Below, one piece after another: positions 1 to 6,862 of a stretch of DNA of 27,069 nucleotides. A program made the position numbers and the translations under genes. Source of the DNA: Nautiliaceae bacterium (GTDB lineage Bacteria; Campylobacterota; Campylobacteria; Campylobacterales; Nautiliaceae); assembly GCA_027062985.1 (NCBI GenBank), contig JAMOSR010000109.1, positions 1-27,069 of the forward strand. The letters are read 5' to 3'. How positions within the stretch are numbered: the stretch's first letter is position 1; the number at the start of each line of letters is the position of its first letter. Below the pieces are notes generated by a model. It searched no databases. It saw only the letters and a list, made by a program, of their open reading frames with translations, and was not told where the DNA came from.

Positions 1-433
1 CTTCATCCATGGTAAATCTCTCTCTACTCCAAGCAGGAGAGGCACCCAGGCGTCTTAGCTGTTTTGTGATAGTACCGCCACTGAATTCTTTCCACTCCCA
101 TACTCTTTTTAAGAATTCTTCTCTTCCTATTTCCTCTTTTGTTTTGCCTTCGGCTAAAATCTGTTTTTCCACTACGTTTTGGGTGGCTATCCCTGCGTGG
201 TCGGTCCCCGGTTGCCAAAGGGTGGCGTATCCGTCCATCCTTTTATATCTGACTATAATATCTTGAAGGGTAAAAGTTAAAGCGTGTCCGATATGAAGGC
301 TTCCCGTAACGTTTGGTGGGGGCATCATAATACAGAAGTTTTTAGGTTTTGAATAGTCAACTTCAAAAAATTTATTTTTTTCCCATCTCTCATAAGTCGA
401 TTTTTCAAACTCTTTAGGATTATATTCTCTCAC
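1..433 (-). CDS. valS: Valyl-tRNA synthetase, N-terminal part (gene runs off the window)
   Basis: This class I aminoacyl-tRNA synthetase charges tRNA-Val with valine in the cytoplasm. Reading the minus strand from a GTG at 433 gives a protein beginning MREYNPKEFEKSTYERWE. It carries the ValS-type signature PPPNVTGSLHIGHAL, with the ATP-binding HIGH box at residues 47-50, followed by GTDHAGIATQ. These motifs separate ValS from LeuRS and IleRS. Only about 144 codons are visible; the editing domain, KMSKS loop and anticodon-binding domain lie beyond position 1. The GTG start is preceded by AAAAGGA at a suitable distance and is the first possible start before the conserved region. A TATAAT box lies about 20 bases upstream. 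The gene diverges from the fliW operon. Confidence 0.95.
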   Translation of the reverse strand, partial: MREYNPKEFEKSTYERWEKNKFFEVDYSKPKNFCIMMPPPNVTGSLHIGHALTFTLQDIIVRYKRMDGYATLWQPGTDHAGIATQNVVEKQILAEGKTKEEIGREEFLKRVWEWKEFSGGTITKQLRRLGASPAWSRERFTMDE

Positions 434-454
434 ACAAAATCCTTTTTTGTTGCA

Positions 455-460
455 ATTATA
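455..460 (-). promoter_or_regulatory. Putative -10 box for valS
   Basis: The minus strand reads TATAAT here, 21 bases before the valS GTG start. No convincing -35 is visible, which is normal for the housekeeping sigma factor of Campylobacterota. Confidence 0.55.
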
Positions 461-520
461 CAATAAATTAATTTGGTACTGACTAAATAAAGTGAAACGA
501 TTGCAAATTTTAATGTAATA

Positions 521-571
521 AAAGCGTTAAAAAATGCACTTAAAGCGTAGCGGTTTGCACTTTTTAGCTTT
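521..571. repeat. Imperfect inverted repeat in the valS-fliW divergent spacer
   Basis: The left arm (521-538: AAAGC, then AAAAA, then TGCA) is matched by the right arm (556-571: TGCA, then TTTTT, then GCTTT). Small internal loops interrupt the stem and the apical loop is 17 bases. The segment also has a direct repeat, TGCACTT, at 535-541 and 556-562. It could be a terminator-like hairpin, a small RNA structure or a regulator site. Nothing in the sequence decides between these. The rest of the 434-692 spacer shows only the two promoters. Confidence 0.3.
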
Positions 572-653
572 TATGAAATGTTTAAAAATTTGCTCTCTTG
601 TTGAACGTATTTAGTTAGTGTCATTAATTTATTATCTATAAGTTTTTTTATGC

Positions 654-659
654 TATAAT
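654..659 (+). promoter_or_regulatory. Putative -10 box for the fliW operon
   Basis: TATAAT in the context TGCTATAATTTGG, 33 bases upstream of the chosen fliW start. A 7-base inverted repeat, TAGTTAG (612-618) and CTAACTA (664-670), flanks it. No -35 is evident. Confidence 0.6.
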
Positions 660-692
660 TTGGCTAACTATCTTTAATAAAGGATGATAATA

Positions 693-1073
693 ATGAAATT
701 TGAAGTTGTGCTTCCTGTTTTGGGGTTTGAAGATGAAAAAGAATTTGAACTTGAAGAGGTAAGTGATATTTTTTATAAATTAAAAGGTAAACGCGTAAAT
801 TTTACCCTTATTGACCCTTTTGCCCTTAGAGATTACGATTTTGAAATAAGCGATGAAGAGAGCGAAAAACTAAAACTTGACGAAAATAAAAAATTTCTTG
901 TTTTAAACATAGTCACCTTAAACGAGCCTTTTTTGGAATCCACCGTTAATTTTGCCGCCCCTTTAATTTTTAATATGGATGATAAAGTAATGGGACAGGT
1001 AATTTTGGATAAAGGTCCTTATGGTCTTGCCGAACCTTTAAAAAATTTTGTAAAGGCAAAAAATGAAAATTAG
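693..1073 (+). CDS. fliW: Flagellar assembly factor FliW
   Basis: FliW binds flagellin and antagonises the translational repressor CsrA, so that flagellin synthesis is matched to secretion (known for Bacillus and Campylobacter). The 126-residue protein starts MKFEVVLPVLGFE. It shows the family's acidic N-terminal half, an internal LNIVTLNEPFLESTVNFAAPL segment and a C-terminal PLIFN...GQVILD segment, at the usual length for the family (about 125-145 residues). I chose the ATG at 693 because AAAGGA sits at about the right distance before it; an in-frame ATG at 684 lies on top of that Shine-Dalgarno. It is first in an operon with proC, which overlaps its end by 11 bases. The order fliW-proC-pseudopilin matches what I recall of Campylobacter jejuni. 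Confidence 0.9.
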   Translation: MKFEVVLPVLGFEDEKEFELEEVSDIFYKLKGKRVNFTLIDPFALRDYDFEISDEESEKLKLDENKKFLVLNIVTLNEPFLESTVNFAAPLIFNMDDKVMGQVILDKGPYGLAEPLKNFVKAKNEN

Positions 1074-1806
1074 CATTATAGGTTACGGGGCTATGGCAAG
1101 GGCTATAGCCGAAGGTTTAAAAGGGGATGTGGAATTTGAGGTGGTTGGAAGAGATGAGGAAAAATTAAAAAATTTTTCAAAAGAGTTTGGATGTCCTTAT
1201 TATATTATAGACGGTTACGATATCAGCGGTAAAATCGTAATACTTGCCGTAAAGCCTTATGCGCTGCAGGAAGTTTCTATGAGAATAAAAGGGGAAGCCG
1301 ATGTTTTGATTTCCATTTTGGCTGGAAAAGCGCTTTTTGAGCTTCAAAAATATATAAAATCAAAATATTATCTTCGGGCTATGCCAAATATCGCCGCTAA
1401 ATATAAAGCTTCAACCACCGCTGTTACCGGAGATGAAGAGGCAAAAGAGATAGGTGAAAAAATTTTAAGTAAAATCGGTGAAGTTGTATGGGTAAACAAC
1501 GACGACGAAATAGATATGGCGACTGCCATTATCGGAAGCGGTCCTGCGTTTTTGGCTATTATAGCCGAAGCCATAAGCGACGGAGGCGTTTATACCGGGC
1601 TTAAAAGGGATGTCAGCGAAAAACTCACAAAAGGTCTTTTTAAAAGTTTCGCTTCTCTTAAAGAAACATTTCCCGATATTAAAAACAGCGTTATGTCTCC
1701 AAAAGGCACTACCGCCGAAGGTGTAAAAACATTGGAAGAAGAAGGTGTTAGGGGTAAAATTTTAAATTCTATAGTAAAAACCTATGAAAAATCCAAAAAA
1801 ATCTAA
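1063..1806 (+). CDS. proC: Pyrroline-5-carboxylate reductase
   Basis: It reduces 1-pyrroline-5-carboxylate to L-proline with NAD(P)H, the last step of proline synthesis. The 247-residue protein opens with a Rossmann dinucleotide-binding strand and glycine motif (MKISIIGYGAMARAIAEGL). It contains ILAVKPYAL and the RAMPN segment, and it ends with the conserved helical signature region (IGSGPAFL, then SPKGTTAEGV near residues 215-225). It is slightly shorter than the usual 260-280 residues, which is common in Campylobacterota. Its start overlaps fliW by 11 bases, and its end overlaps the downstream pseudopilin gene by 23 bases, suggesting translational coupling. Confidence 0.95.
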   Translation: MKISIIGYGAMARAIAEGLKGDVEFEVVGRDEEKLKNFSKEFGCPYYIIDGYDISGKIVILAVKPYALQEVSMRIKGEADVLISILAGKALFELQKYIKSKYYLRAMPNIAAKYKASTTAVTGDEEAKEIGEKILSKIGEVVWVNNDDEIDMATAIIGSGPAFLAIIAEAISDGGVYTGLKRDVSEKLTKGLFKSFASLKETFPDIKNSVMSPKGTTAEGVKTLEEEGVRGKILNSIVKTYEKSKKI

Positions 1807-2101
1807 AGGCTTTACTCTTTTAGAACTTATTATCTCAATGCTTGTTATTGGAATATCGCTAACGTCTTTTCCTTTTTTTCTTCAGTTTCATATAAAAACA
1901 GCTTTTGACCCTGTTTTTAATAACGATTTGTTAAACTCTTTTGTGAAATTTTATGAAGAGACGAACATATCTAAAAAAACGTTTTATTCCCCGGAAAATA
2001 ACGAAACTTATGAATTTGACGAAGTAAAAACAGGTAAAGTCTCTTTTTTAAGGGTTTTGGTTGAAAAGAGAGATTTTGTTTGTTTAGAAAACTCAGATTG
2101 A
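1784..2101 (+). CDS. ctsT: CtsT-like competence pseudopilin
   Basis: Small type IV prepilin-like protein of 105 residues. A short basic leader (MKNPKKSKG) is followed by FTLLELIISMLVIGIS. This gives a prepilin peptidase cleavage site G|F with Glu at mature position 5 and one N-terminal transmembrane helix. Such pseudopilins build a short envelope pilus for DNA uptake or type II-like secretion. I assign the ctsT identity mainly from position: in C. jejuni, as I recall, fliW and proC are followed by ctsT, a gene needed for natural transformation. The start lacks a good Shine-Dalgarno and lies inside proC, so translation is probably coupled. A generic pseudopilin label is safer if synteny is not accepted. 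Confidence 0.7.
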   Translation: MKNPKKSKGFTLLELIISMLVIGISLTSFPFFLQFHIKTAFDPVFNNDLLNSFVKFYEETNISKKTFYSPENNETYEFDEVKTGKVSFLRVLVEKRDFVCLENSD

Positions 2102-2982
2102 AATCGTTTACATTAATCGAAATGCTTTTAAGTATGGTTATAGCCGGTGTTTTGAGTTTTGTGTTTTTTGGAATTTTAACCGATGTTTATAAAGATTATT
2201 TTGATTCAAAAGAGATATCTTCGGCTTTGAGCGATATGGAACTTGCCCTTATGAAAATAGAAGCGAATTTAAAAAACCGTATAAAAAATTCAACCTCGGT
2301 TTTAAAAATCACCTCTTCAGAAATCGAGTCTGAAAAATTGGAAAATGATTTTAATAAAAGCGGATATACGGGGATTGAGTTTTTAAAAGAAGACGTCTGT
2401 GTTAAAAGGGGCATGTGGAAAGAGGAGATAAACAACACCTCGTTTGGATATTCGGGTCTTATAGATTTAAACCTTACCGAAAAAAACGGAAGCGTTTACA
2501 AGGTTTTTTTGCCTTTTAGCGATTTTGAGAGTGTAAAAGAAATAGCATCAAAAAGAGCGGAATTCTGGGGGCTTGAGAAGGAAATTTTTGAAAAAAATCA
2601 CGAAGTTATTGTTTTTTCCGGTAAAAAAGGGGAGGGAGATATTGATGAAATAAAAATATTTAAAATTAAAAAAGTTGCTTTTAACGATATCACTCAAAAC
2701 GACATATTGGAAATAGAAGCTTTAACACATGGCAAAGAGAGGATATACGAAAAGTTTTTTTTAGTAAACGGGGCATGGGCTTTGGTTTTTGAAGAGGGTA
2801 ATTTAAGTTTTTATTTCAATTATTATCCATGGCTTGGGGAGAAGTTTAAAGACGGAAATAAAACGCTTCTTATTCATAATCTGAGTTTTTTTGATTTTTA
2901 TGTTAAAAATGGAGTAATTGTTTTTAATATGTGTAAAAAGGTGTTAGATAAAACCGTTTGCAGAAAAAAAGCTGTGTTTTGA
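2080..2982 (+). CDS. Prepilin-like protein with N-terminal methylation motif
   Basis: A 300-residue protein starting at a TTG (2080), giving MFRKLRLKSFTLIEMLLSMV. The class III leader and hydrophobic helix follow the prepilin pattern, with Ser before the cleaved Phe and Glu at mature position 5. The remaining 270 residues are rich in charged and beta-type segments and contain few cysteines; I recognise no catalytic motif. A TTG at 2098 would give a shorter leader, but it has no Shine-Dalgarno, while AGAGAG precedes 2080. The gene overlaps the upstream pseudopilin by 22 bases. It is likely a minor or larger pseudopilin of the same competence or secretion pilus, in the position of C. jejuni Cj1078 by synteny. 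Its function is inferred only. Confidence 0.7.
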   Translation: MFRKLRLKSFTLIEMLLSMVIAGVLSFVFFGILTDVYKDYFDSKEISSALSDMELALMKIEANLKNRIKNSTSVLKITSSEIESEKLENDFNKSGYTGIEFLKEDVCVKRGMWKEEINNTSFGYSGLIDLNLTEKNGSVYKVFLPFSDFESVKEIASKRAEFWGLEKEIFEKNHEVIVFSGKKGEGDIDEIKIFKIKKVAFNDITQNDILEIEALTHGKERIYEKFFLVNGAWALVFEEGNLSFYFNYYPWLGEKFKDGNKTLLIHNLSFFDFYVKNGVIVFNMCKKVLDKTVCRKKAVF

Positions 2983-3380
2983 GAAAATCTTTTTTTCTTT
3001 TCTATGCGGTGGTTTTTTTGACCGTTATAGGGAGTCTTGGAGGACTTAGCCTGTTTTTTAAAGGAACTTCAAACTATTTTTCCTCTTATTTTTTATTAAA
3101 TCAAAAAGCCGATTTACTTCTTAAAACGGCAAATGATTATGCGGTTTTTATTTTAAAAAATCATAATTACGAAAAAGGAGTTGTTAAAAAAATTAAATTT
3201 GAGTATGACGGATTTGAAATAAACATTATTTTAAAAACTTTTTTAAACGAGTTAAATAAGGATGGTATTTTTGTAAAAACTGGAGAAAGTAATCTTTCTG
3301 TTTTTGTTTTTACGGAGGTTAAGTGCCTAAATTCTCATTTTCATTTAAGAAAAACCTCTCTTACTCTTCAAAAACCTTGA
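2979..3380 (+). CDS. Small single-pass membrane protein at the end of the pseudopilin operon
   Basis: Starting at TTG 2979, inside a TTGA overlap with the previous stop, the product is about 133 residues and begins MRKSFFLFYAVVFLTVIGSL. An in-frame TTG at 2958 would add seven residues. It has one N-terminal hydrophobic helix and a basic leader. It resembles its two pseudopilin neighbours in layout, but it lacks the Gly/Ala/Ser|Phe-Thr-Leu-x-Glu cleavage consensus, notably Glu5. It is probably a companion of the pilus machinery, for instance a minor pseudopilin that lacks Glu5, as GspK-type tip pseudopilins do. That comparison is by analogy only. I do not recognise the family from sequence. 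Confidence 0.6.
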   Translation: MRKSFFLFYAVVFLTVIGSLGGLSLFFKGTSNYFSSYFLLNQKADLLLKTANDYAVFILKNHNYEKGVVKKIKFEYDGFEINIILKTFLNELNKDGIFVKTGESNLSVFVFTEVKCLNSHFHLRKTSLTLQKP

Positions 3381-3389
3381 TATATAGTA

Positions 3390-3395
3390 TATAAT
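3390..3395 (+). promoter_or_regulatory. Putative -10 box for hpf
   Basis: TATAAT in the context AGTATATAATTGAAG, 31 bases before the hpf start. A good AAAGGAG Shine-Dalgarno follows at 3416-3422. The preceding gene ends at 3380, so this is a separate transcription start. Confidence 0.6.
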
Positions 3396-3426
3396 TGAAG
3401 TGTTTAATTTTAGTTAAAGGAGTCCT

Positions 3427-3927
3427 ATGAATGTTACAATAGTTGGAAGGGGAGTCGCGTTAACAGACGCTATGAAAGACCATATTACAAAAGTGGTCGA
3501 AGAAGTGGAAAAATATAATCTTGGAATTATACACTCGGTAGTTGCAGTTGAAAAAGACAAAAGAGATTTTTTTACCGTTGAGATAATTATGAATATTCCT
3601 GAAAAAGGAACAGCTGTAGTCCATTACAGAGATAAAGATATGTATACGGCTTTGGATAAGGCTAAGGATAAACTTGAAAAACTTTTAAGAAGATATCATG
3701 ACAGAAAAATAGACCATCATAAAAAAGACAGAATAGAAGAGCTTATAGTTGAAGAGACTCAGGATGAAATAGTTGAAATGCCTCTTGATATAGAAAAACC
3801 TGTAAGTGTTGAAGAAGCTATTGAAGAGTTCAAAAACTCGGGGCTTTATTTTATGGTGTTTAGAGACTTAAGCGGAGAAAAAAGAGTTATTTACAGAAGA
3901 AAAGACGGCAAATTAGGATTATACTGA
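3427..3927 (+). CDS. hpf: Ribosome hibernation promoting factor, long form
   Basis: It binds the 30S decoding and tRNA sites and, in the long form, dimerises ribosomes into inactive 100S particles in stationary phase or stress. The 166-residue protein has the N-terminal S30AE fold (MNVTIVGRGVALTDAMKDHI through KLEKLLRRYHDRKIDHHKK, residues 1 to about 100), an acidic linker, and a C-terminal dimerisation domain (about 110-166) that includes EEAIEEFKNSGLYFMVFRD. The presence of this second domain identifies the long HPF rather than YfiA or short HPF. It has its own -10 box and an AAAGGAG Shine-Dalgarno. It sits just before the rpmH operon, so two ribosome-related units are adjacent. Confidence 0.93.
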   Translation: MNVTIVGRGVALTDAMKDHITKVVEEVEKYNLGIIHSVVAVEKDKRDFFTVEIIMNIPEKGTAVVHYRDKDMYTALDKAKDKLEKLLRRYHDRKIDHHKKDRIEELIVEETQDEIVEMPLDIEKPVSVEEAIEEFKNSGLYFMVFRDLSGEKRVIYRRKDGKLGLY

Positions 3928-3936
3928 TTTTTTTGC

Positions 3937-3942
3937 TAAAAT
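3937..3942 (+). promoter_or_regulatory. Putative -10 box for the rpmH-mnmE operon
   Basis: TAAAAT preceded by TTTTTGC (an extended-like -10), 28 bases before rpmH. An AAAGGAG Shine-Dalgarno follows the box. It falls in the 43-base gap after hpf. This is the only apparent promoter for rpmH through mnmE. Confidence 0.45.
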
Positions 3943-3970
3943 TCCGTCTAAAATTTTAAAGGAGACATAA

Positions 3971-4105
3971 ATGAAAAGAACTTATCAGCCAAGCAAGATA
4001 AGAAGAAAAAGAACTCACGGATTTAGAGCAAGACTTAAAACTAAAAACGGTAGAAAAGTGCTTAAAAGAAGAAGAGCTAAAGGTAGAAAAAGATTAGCGG
4101 TTTAA
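3971..4105 (+). CDS. rpmH: 50S ribosomal protein L34
   Basis: The 44-residue protein MKRTYQPSKIRRKRTHGFRA... ending KGRKRLAV is an unmistakable L34, one of the smallest and most basic proteins of the large subunit. It has the conserved RTHGFRAR core and an Arg/Lys-rich tail. AAAGGAG lies nine bases upstream. It leads the conserved rpmH-rnpA-yidD-yidC-jag-mnmE cluster. No dnaA or origin lies next to it, unlike in many bacteria. Its last codons overlap the apparent beginning of rnpA. Confidence 0.98.
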   Translation: MKRTYQPSKIRRKRTHGFRARLKTKNGRKVLKRRRAKGRKRLAV

Positions 4106-4392
4106 GCTCGAATGAAATAAAATATCTTTACAAGAAAGGAAAAAAGGTTTATAGTAAATTTTTTACCTTTTTTTTCCTTCCTTCAGAAGAACTTAAAATA
4201 GCTGCGGTTGTATCTAAAAAAATTTCTAAAAAAGCTGTAATAAGGAATAAAATAAAAAGAAGAATAAAACACCTCTCAAGAGATTTTTTAAAAGAGGGAA
4301 GTTTTATCGTTATTCCTAAACAGGATATATCGCAGGTAAAATTCGAAGACTTGCAAAATGATTTTAAAAAAATTTGCGATAAAATTCGTTAA
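4093..4392 (+). CDS. rnpA: Ribonuclease P protein component, non-canonical start
   Basis: It is the protein subunit that helps the RNase P RNA mature the 5' ends of tRNAs. In the frame ending at TAA 4390-4392 the protein contains YLYKKGKKVYSKFFTFFFLP, then IAAVVSKKISKKAVIRNKIK, with the RNR-like signature as RNKIKRRIKH, and a C-terminal helix. The frame is open from 4087 (a TAG lies at 4084), but there is no ATG, GTG or TTG before the conserved region. The best candidate is ATT at 4093, which has AAAGG at 4079-4083 with nine bases of spacing and gives 99 residues; ATA at 4117 is another option. The 5' end overlaps rpmH by 13 bases and the 3' end overlaps yidD by 35. The identity is secure; the start is not. 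Confidence 0.85.
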   Translation: MSGLSSNEIKYLYKKGKKVYSKFFTFFFLPSEELKIAAVVSKKISKKAVIRNKIKRRIKHLSRDFLKEGSFIVIPKQDISQVKFEDLQNDFKKICDKIR

Positions 4393-4684
4393 ATTTTATA
4401 AATATTTTATAAGTCCGGCACTAGGGAGTAATTGCAGGTATTACCCTACATGCAGCTGTTATGCCCTGTGGGAATTTGAAAACGAAAATTTTTTTAAAGC
4501 GTTTATAAAAAGTGTTTTGAGAATTTTAAAATGTAACCAGCTTTTTAGGGGAGGAATAGATTATCCTGTGATATCTAAAAAAATAAATCCGTGTTACGGA
4601 AAAAAAATTGAAATAAAATATTGGTTAATTCCAAAAAACGACAAATTTATAGTGATAAAGGCGGAGAATGAACGGACAAGATAA
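4358..4684 (+). CDS. yidD: Membrane protein insertion efficiency factor YidD
   Basis: This small membrane-associated protein aids YidC-dependent insertion. The 108-residue sequence shows the family core with an N-terminal amphipathic helix (FVKFYKYFISPALG), the CRYYPTCSCYALWE cysteine signature (CRY.PTCS.YA), then LRILKCNQLFRGGIDYPV. It is longer than many family members (70-90 residues) because of a basic C-terminal tail. It begins inside rnpA and overlaps yidC by 17 bases, the canonical arrangement between rnpA and yidC. Confidence 0.95.
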   Translation: MILKKFAIKFVKFYKYFISPALGSNCRYYPTCSCYALWEFENENFFKAFIKSVLRILKCNQLFRGGIDYPVISKKINPCYGKKIEIKYWLIPKNDKFIVIKAENERTR

Positions 4685-6215
4685 CTTAAGAAGAATTATA
4701 ATAGCCACTGTCATATCTTTTATATTTTTCTTTGCATATGATTATTTCGTATTGCAGCCTCAAATGGAGGCGGCTTCTAAAACAGAAAAGATAAGCAATA
4801 AAGCCCCTGTAAAAGTAAAAAGGGAGTCTGAAAACACATCTGTTTCAAAAAATGAAAAGTCTTTTGAGGCGAAGACAGTTGCTGTTATAGAGGCTAAGAA
4901 TTATGAAATAAAAATAGATTCTTTAGGAAGAATCAGCAGTTATATTTTAAAACAGAACAAATTTAATACAGACGGAAAACATTTAGAACTTATTTCTCCT
5001 AAACTGCCAAAACCTTTAGAGGTAAGATTTAAAAATGAGAATTTAAATAAAAAAGCTTTTAGCATTCCTGTTGAGGTGAGTGCTAAAAAAATTGTTTTAA
5101 ACGGTGAAAAAAAAGAGCTTGTAATAACTCAAAATCTTAAAGAACTTGTTCTTAAAAAAATTATAACTTTTTATCCTAGCGGCAGATACGATGTAAAAGT
5201 AGAACTCTCAAAACCTGCTGATTATTTTATTTCTCAGGGATACAGACCGGCGGCTGCTATAGACCAGCTGACTATCCATGGGGTTGTTATTAAAAAAAGC
5301 GACGATACTCTTGAAATTATAGAAGACGGGGATGCGGAACCGGAAACTATTAATAACGCTATTGTCGTAGCCGGTTTTGACAGATACTATACTACTCTTC
5401 TTTTTTCTAAAAAGCCTGTAAAGGCGGTGGTTGTTCCTGATGATGAAAAAAATCCGGTTACTTTTATAGAATCAACAGATAATATTTCTTTAATAGGATA
5501 TATAGGACCTAAATATGTAGATACGTTAAGAAGTATAGACCCGGGACTTGTTGATGTCGTTCAATACGGTGTTGGTACGTTTTTTGCAAGAAACCTCTTT
5601 TTAGTCCTTGATTATCTGTATAAAATCTCAGGTAACTGGGGTGTGGCTATTATTCTCTTGGTTGTCCTTGTGAGACTTGTGCTTTTCCCTCTTACTTTCA
5701 AGGGAATGGTGAGTATGTACAAATTAAAAGAACTCGCACCTAAAATGAAAGAGATTCAGGAAAGATACAAAAAAGACCCTCAAAAACTTCAGATGCATAT
5801 GATGAAGCTTTATAAAGAACATGGGGCTAATCCGCTTGGCGGATGTCTGCCTCTTTTACTTCAAATTCCTATCTTTTACGGAATTTACAAACTTTTATTA
5901 TATTCTATAGAACTTAAAGGGGCTCATTTCCTATGGATTAAAGACTTAAGCGAAATGGACCCTTATTTTATTTTACCGGTACTGATGGGTGTTAGTATGT
6001 ATATCCATCAAAAACTAACCCCTACCAATTTCCAAGACCCTATGCAGGAGAAAATATTTAAGTTCCTGCCTGTGATATTTACGGTAATGATGGCTACTTT
6101 CCCTGCAGGTTTGGTGCTTTATTGGACGGTTAACAATATTCTTTCCATTCTTCAACAATGGATTATAAATAAATTTATGGAAAGTAAAAAAGCCTTGACA
6201 AAGGTCAAAAAATGA
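4668..6215 (+). CDS. yidC: Membrane protein insertase YidC
   Basis: It inserts and folds inner-membrane proteins, alone or with Sec. The 515-residue protein has the Gram-negative layout: an N-terminal transmembrane anchor (about residues 9-26, IIIATVISFIFFFAYDYFVL), a large periplasmic beta domain (about 60-310), then the conserved 60KD-IMP core of five helices from about 320, including NWGVAIILLVVLVRLVLFPL, the helical hairpin LAPKMKEIQERYKKDP, and NPLGGCLPLLLQIPIFYG. The start (ATG 4668) is preceded by AAAGGCGGAG and overlaps yidD. Its last bases overlap the jag start (ATGA). Confidence 0.97.
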   Translation: MNGQDNLRRIIIATVISFIFFFAYDYFVLQPQMEAASKTEKISNKAPVKVKRESENTSVSKNEKSFEAKTVAVIEAKNYEIKIDSLGRISSYILKQNKFNTDGKHLELISPKLPKPLEVRFKNENLNKKAFSIPVEVSAKKIVLNGEKKELVITQNLKELVLKKIITFYPSGRYDVKVELSKPADYFISQGYRPAAAIDQLTIHGVVIKKSDDTLEIIEDGDAEPETINNAIVVAGFDRYYTTLLFSKKPVKAVVVPDDEKNPVTFIESTDNISLIGYIGPKYVDTLRSIDPGLVDVVQYGVGTFFARNLFLVLDYLYKISGNWGVAIILLVVLVRLVLFPLTFKGMVSMYKLKELAPKMKEIQERYKKDPQKLQMHMMKLYKEHGANPLGGCLPLLLQIPIFYGIYKLLLYSIELKGAHFLWIKDLSEMDPYFILPVLMGVSMYIHQKLTPTNFQDPMQEKIFKFLPVIFTVMMATFPAGLVLYWTVNNILSILQQWIINKFMESKKALTKVKK

Positions 6216-6862
6216 GAATAGAAGCTAAAACCCTTGACGAGGCTTATTTAGAAGCGGCAAAAAGATTAAACTGTTCTGTAAAAGATATTAACGCAAAAAT
6301 TATTCAACATCCCACAAAAGGAATTTTCGGTTTTTTTTCCAAACCTGCTATTATAGAAGTGGATGAGCACATTCAAAGAGATATAGACGACGTTATTCCT
6401 GAAATTAAAGAGGGTATTAAAAAGCTTTTTGAAAAAAGCTGTTTTGATGTGGACAGTTTTGAGGTTTCCAAATTTGATGAAGAAACCCTGTTTATTAAAA
6501 TAGACGGTAAAGACGCCGCTCTTTTAATAGGAAAAGAAGGGTATAGATATAACGCTTTAAACCATATGCTTTATCACTGGATAAATCAAAAGTACGGTTT
6601 TAAGGTAAGGCTTGAAATTGCCGAATTTTTAAAAAATCAAGAAGAGATGTTAAGAACGTTTTTAGCTCCTTTTATAGAAAAAATAAAACAGAGAGGATAC
6701 GGAAAAACAAAACCCTTTGACGGAATTTTGGCGTTTTTAGCCCTTGAGATTTTAAGAGAGGAGTTTCCGCAGAAATATGTTGCCCTTAGAGAAAAAAACG
6801 GTGAAAAATACGTTGTAATCGGAGATAGACATGGAGACAATAGCGGCAATAGCGACGCCTAA
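6212..6862 (+). CDS. jag: Jag/KhpB-type RNA-binding protein
   Basis: The family pairs an N-terminal Jag domain with KH and R3H RNA-binding domains and normally sits beside yidC; KhpB homologs influence RNA metabolism and cell division in Gram-positives. The 216-residue protein has the Jag_N domain (MRIEAKTLDEAYLEAAKRL... with the HPTKGIFGFFSKPAIIEV signature, residues 1 to about 52) and a KH domain (about 90-150) with the GKEGYRYNALNHMLYHW loop. The C-terminal part lies where R3H should be, but I cannot find its R-x3-H motif, so this domain looks degenerate. It overlaps yidC by 4 bases and mnmE by 32. Confidence 0.88.
   Translation: MRIEAKTLDEAYLEAAKRLNCSVKDINAKIIQHPTKGIFGFFSKPAIIEVDEHIQRDIDDVIPEIKEGIKKLFEKSCFDVDSFEVSKFDEETLFIKIDGKDAALLIGKEGYRYNALNHMLYHWINQKYGFKVRLEIAEFLKNQEEMLRTFLAPFIEKIKQRGYGKTKPFDGILAFLALEILREEFPQKYVALREKNGEKYVVIGDRHGDNSGNSDA

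Noticed and set aside
9..266. Open frame on the plus strand at the window start
   Set aside because: It lies opposite valS, whose motifs are unmistakable; the plus-strand frame shows no domain pattern.
574..615. 13-codon ATG ORF in the valS-fliW spacer
   Set aside because: No Shine-Dalgarno precedes it, it is not basic or otherwise patterned, and the spacer is AT-rich enough for it to occur by chance.
684..692. Earlier ATG for fliW
   Set aside because: It sits on the probable Shine-Dalgarno (AAAGGA) and adds MII to a family that begins MKFEV-like; ATG 693 has correct spacing.
4085..4105. Programmed -1 frameshift producing an L34-RnpA fusion
   Set aside because: An A-rich run (4087-4091) exists, but no X-XXY-YYZ heptamer or downstream structure is clear, and a fused L34 would be unlikely to fit the ribosome.
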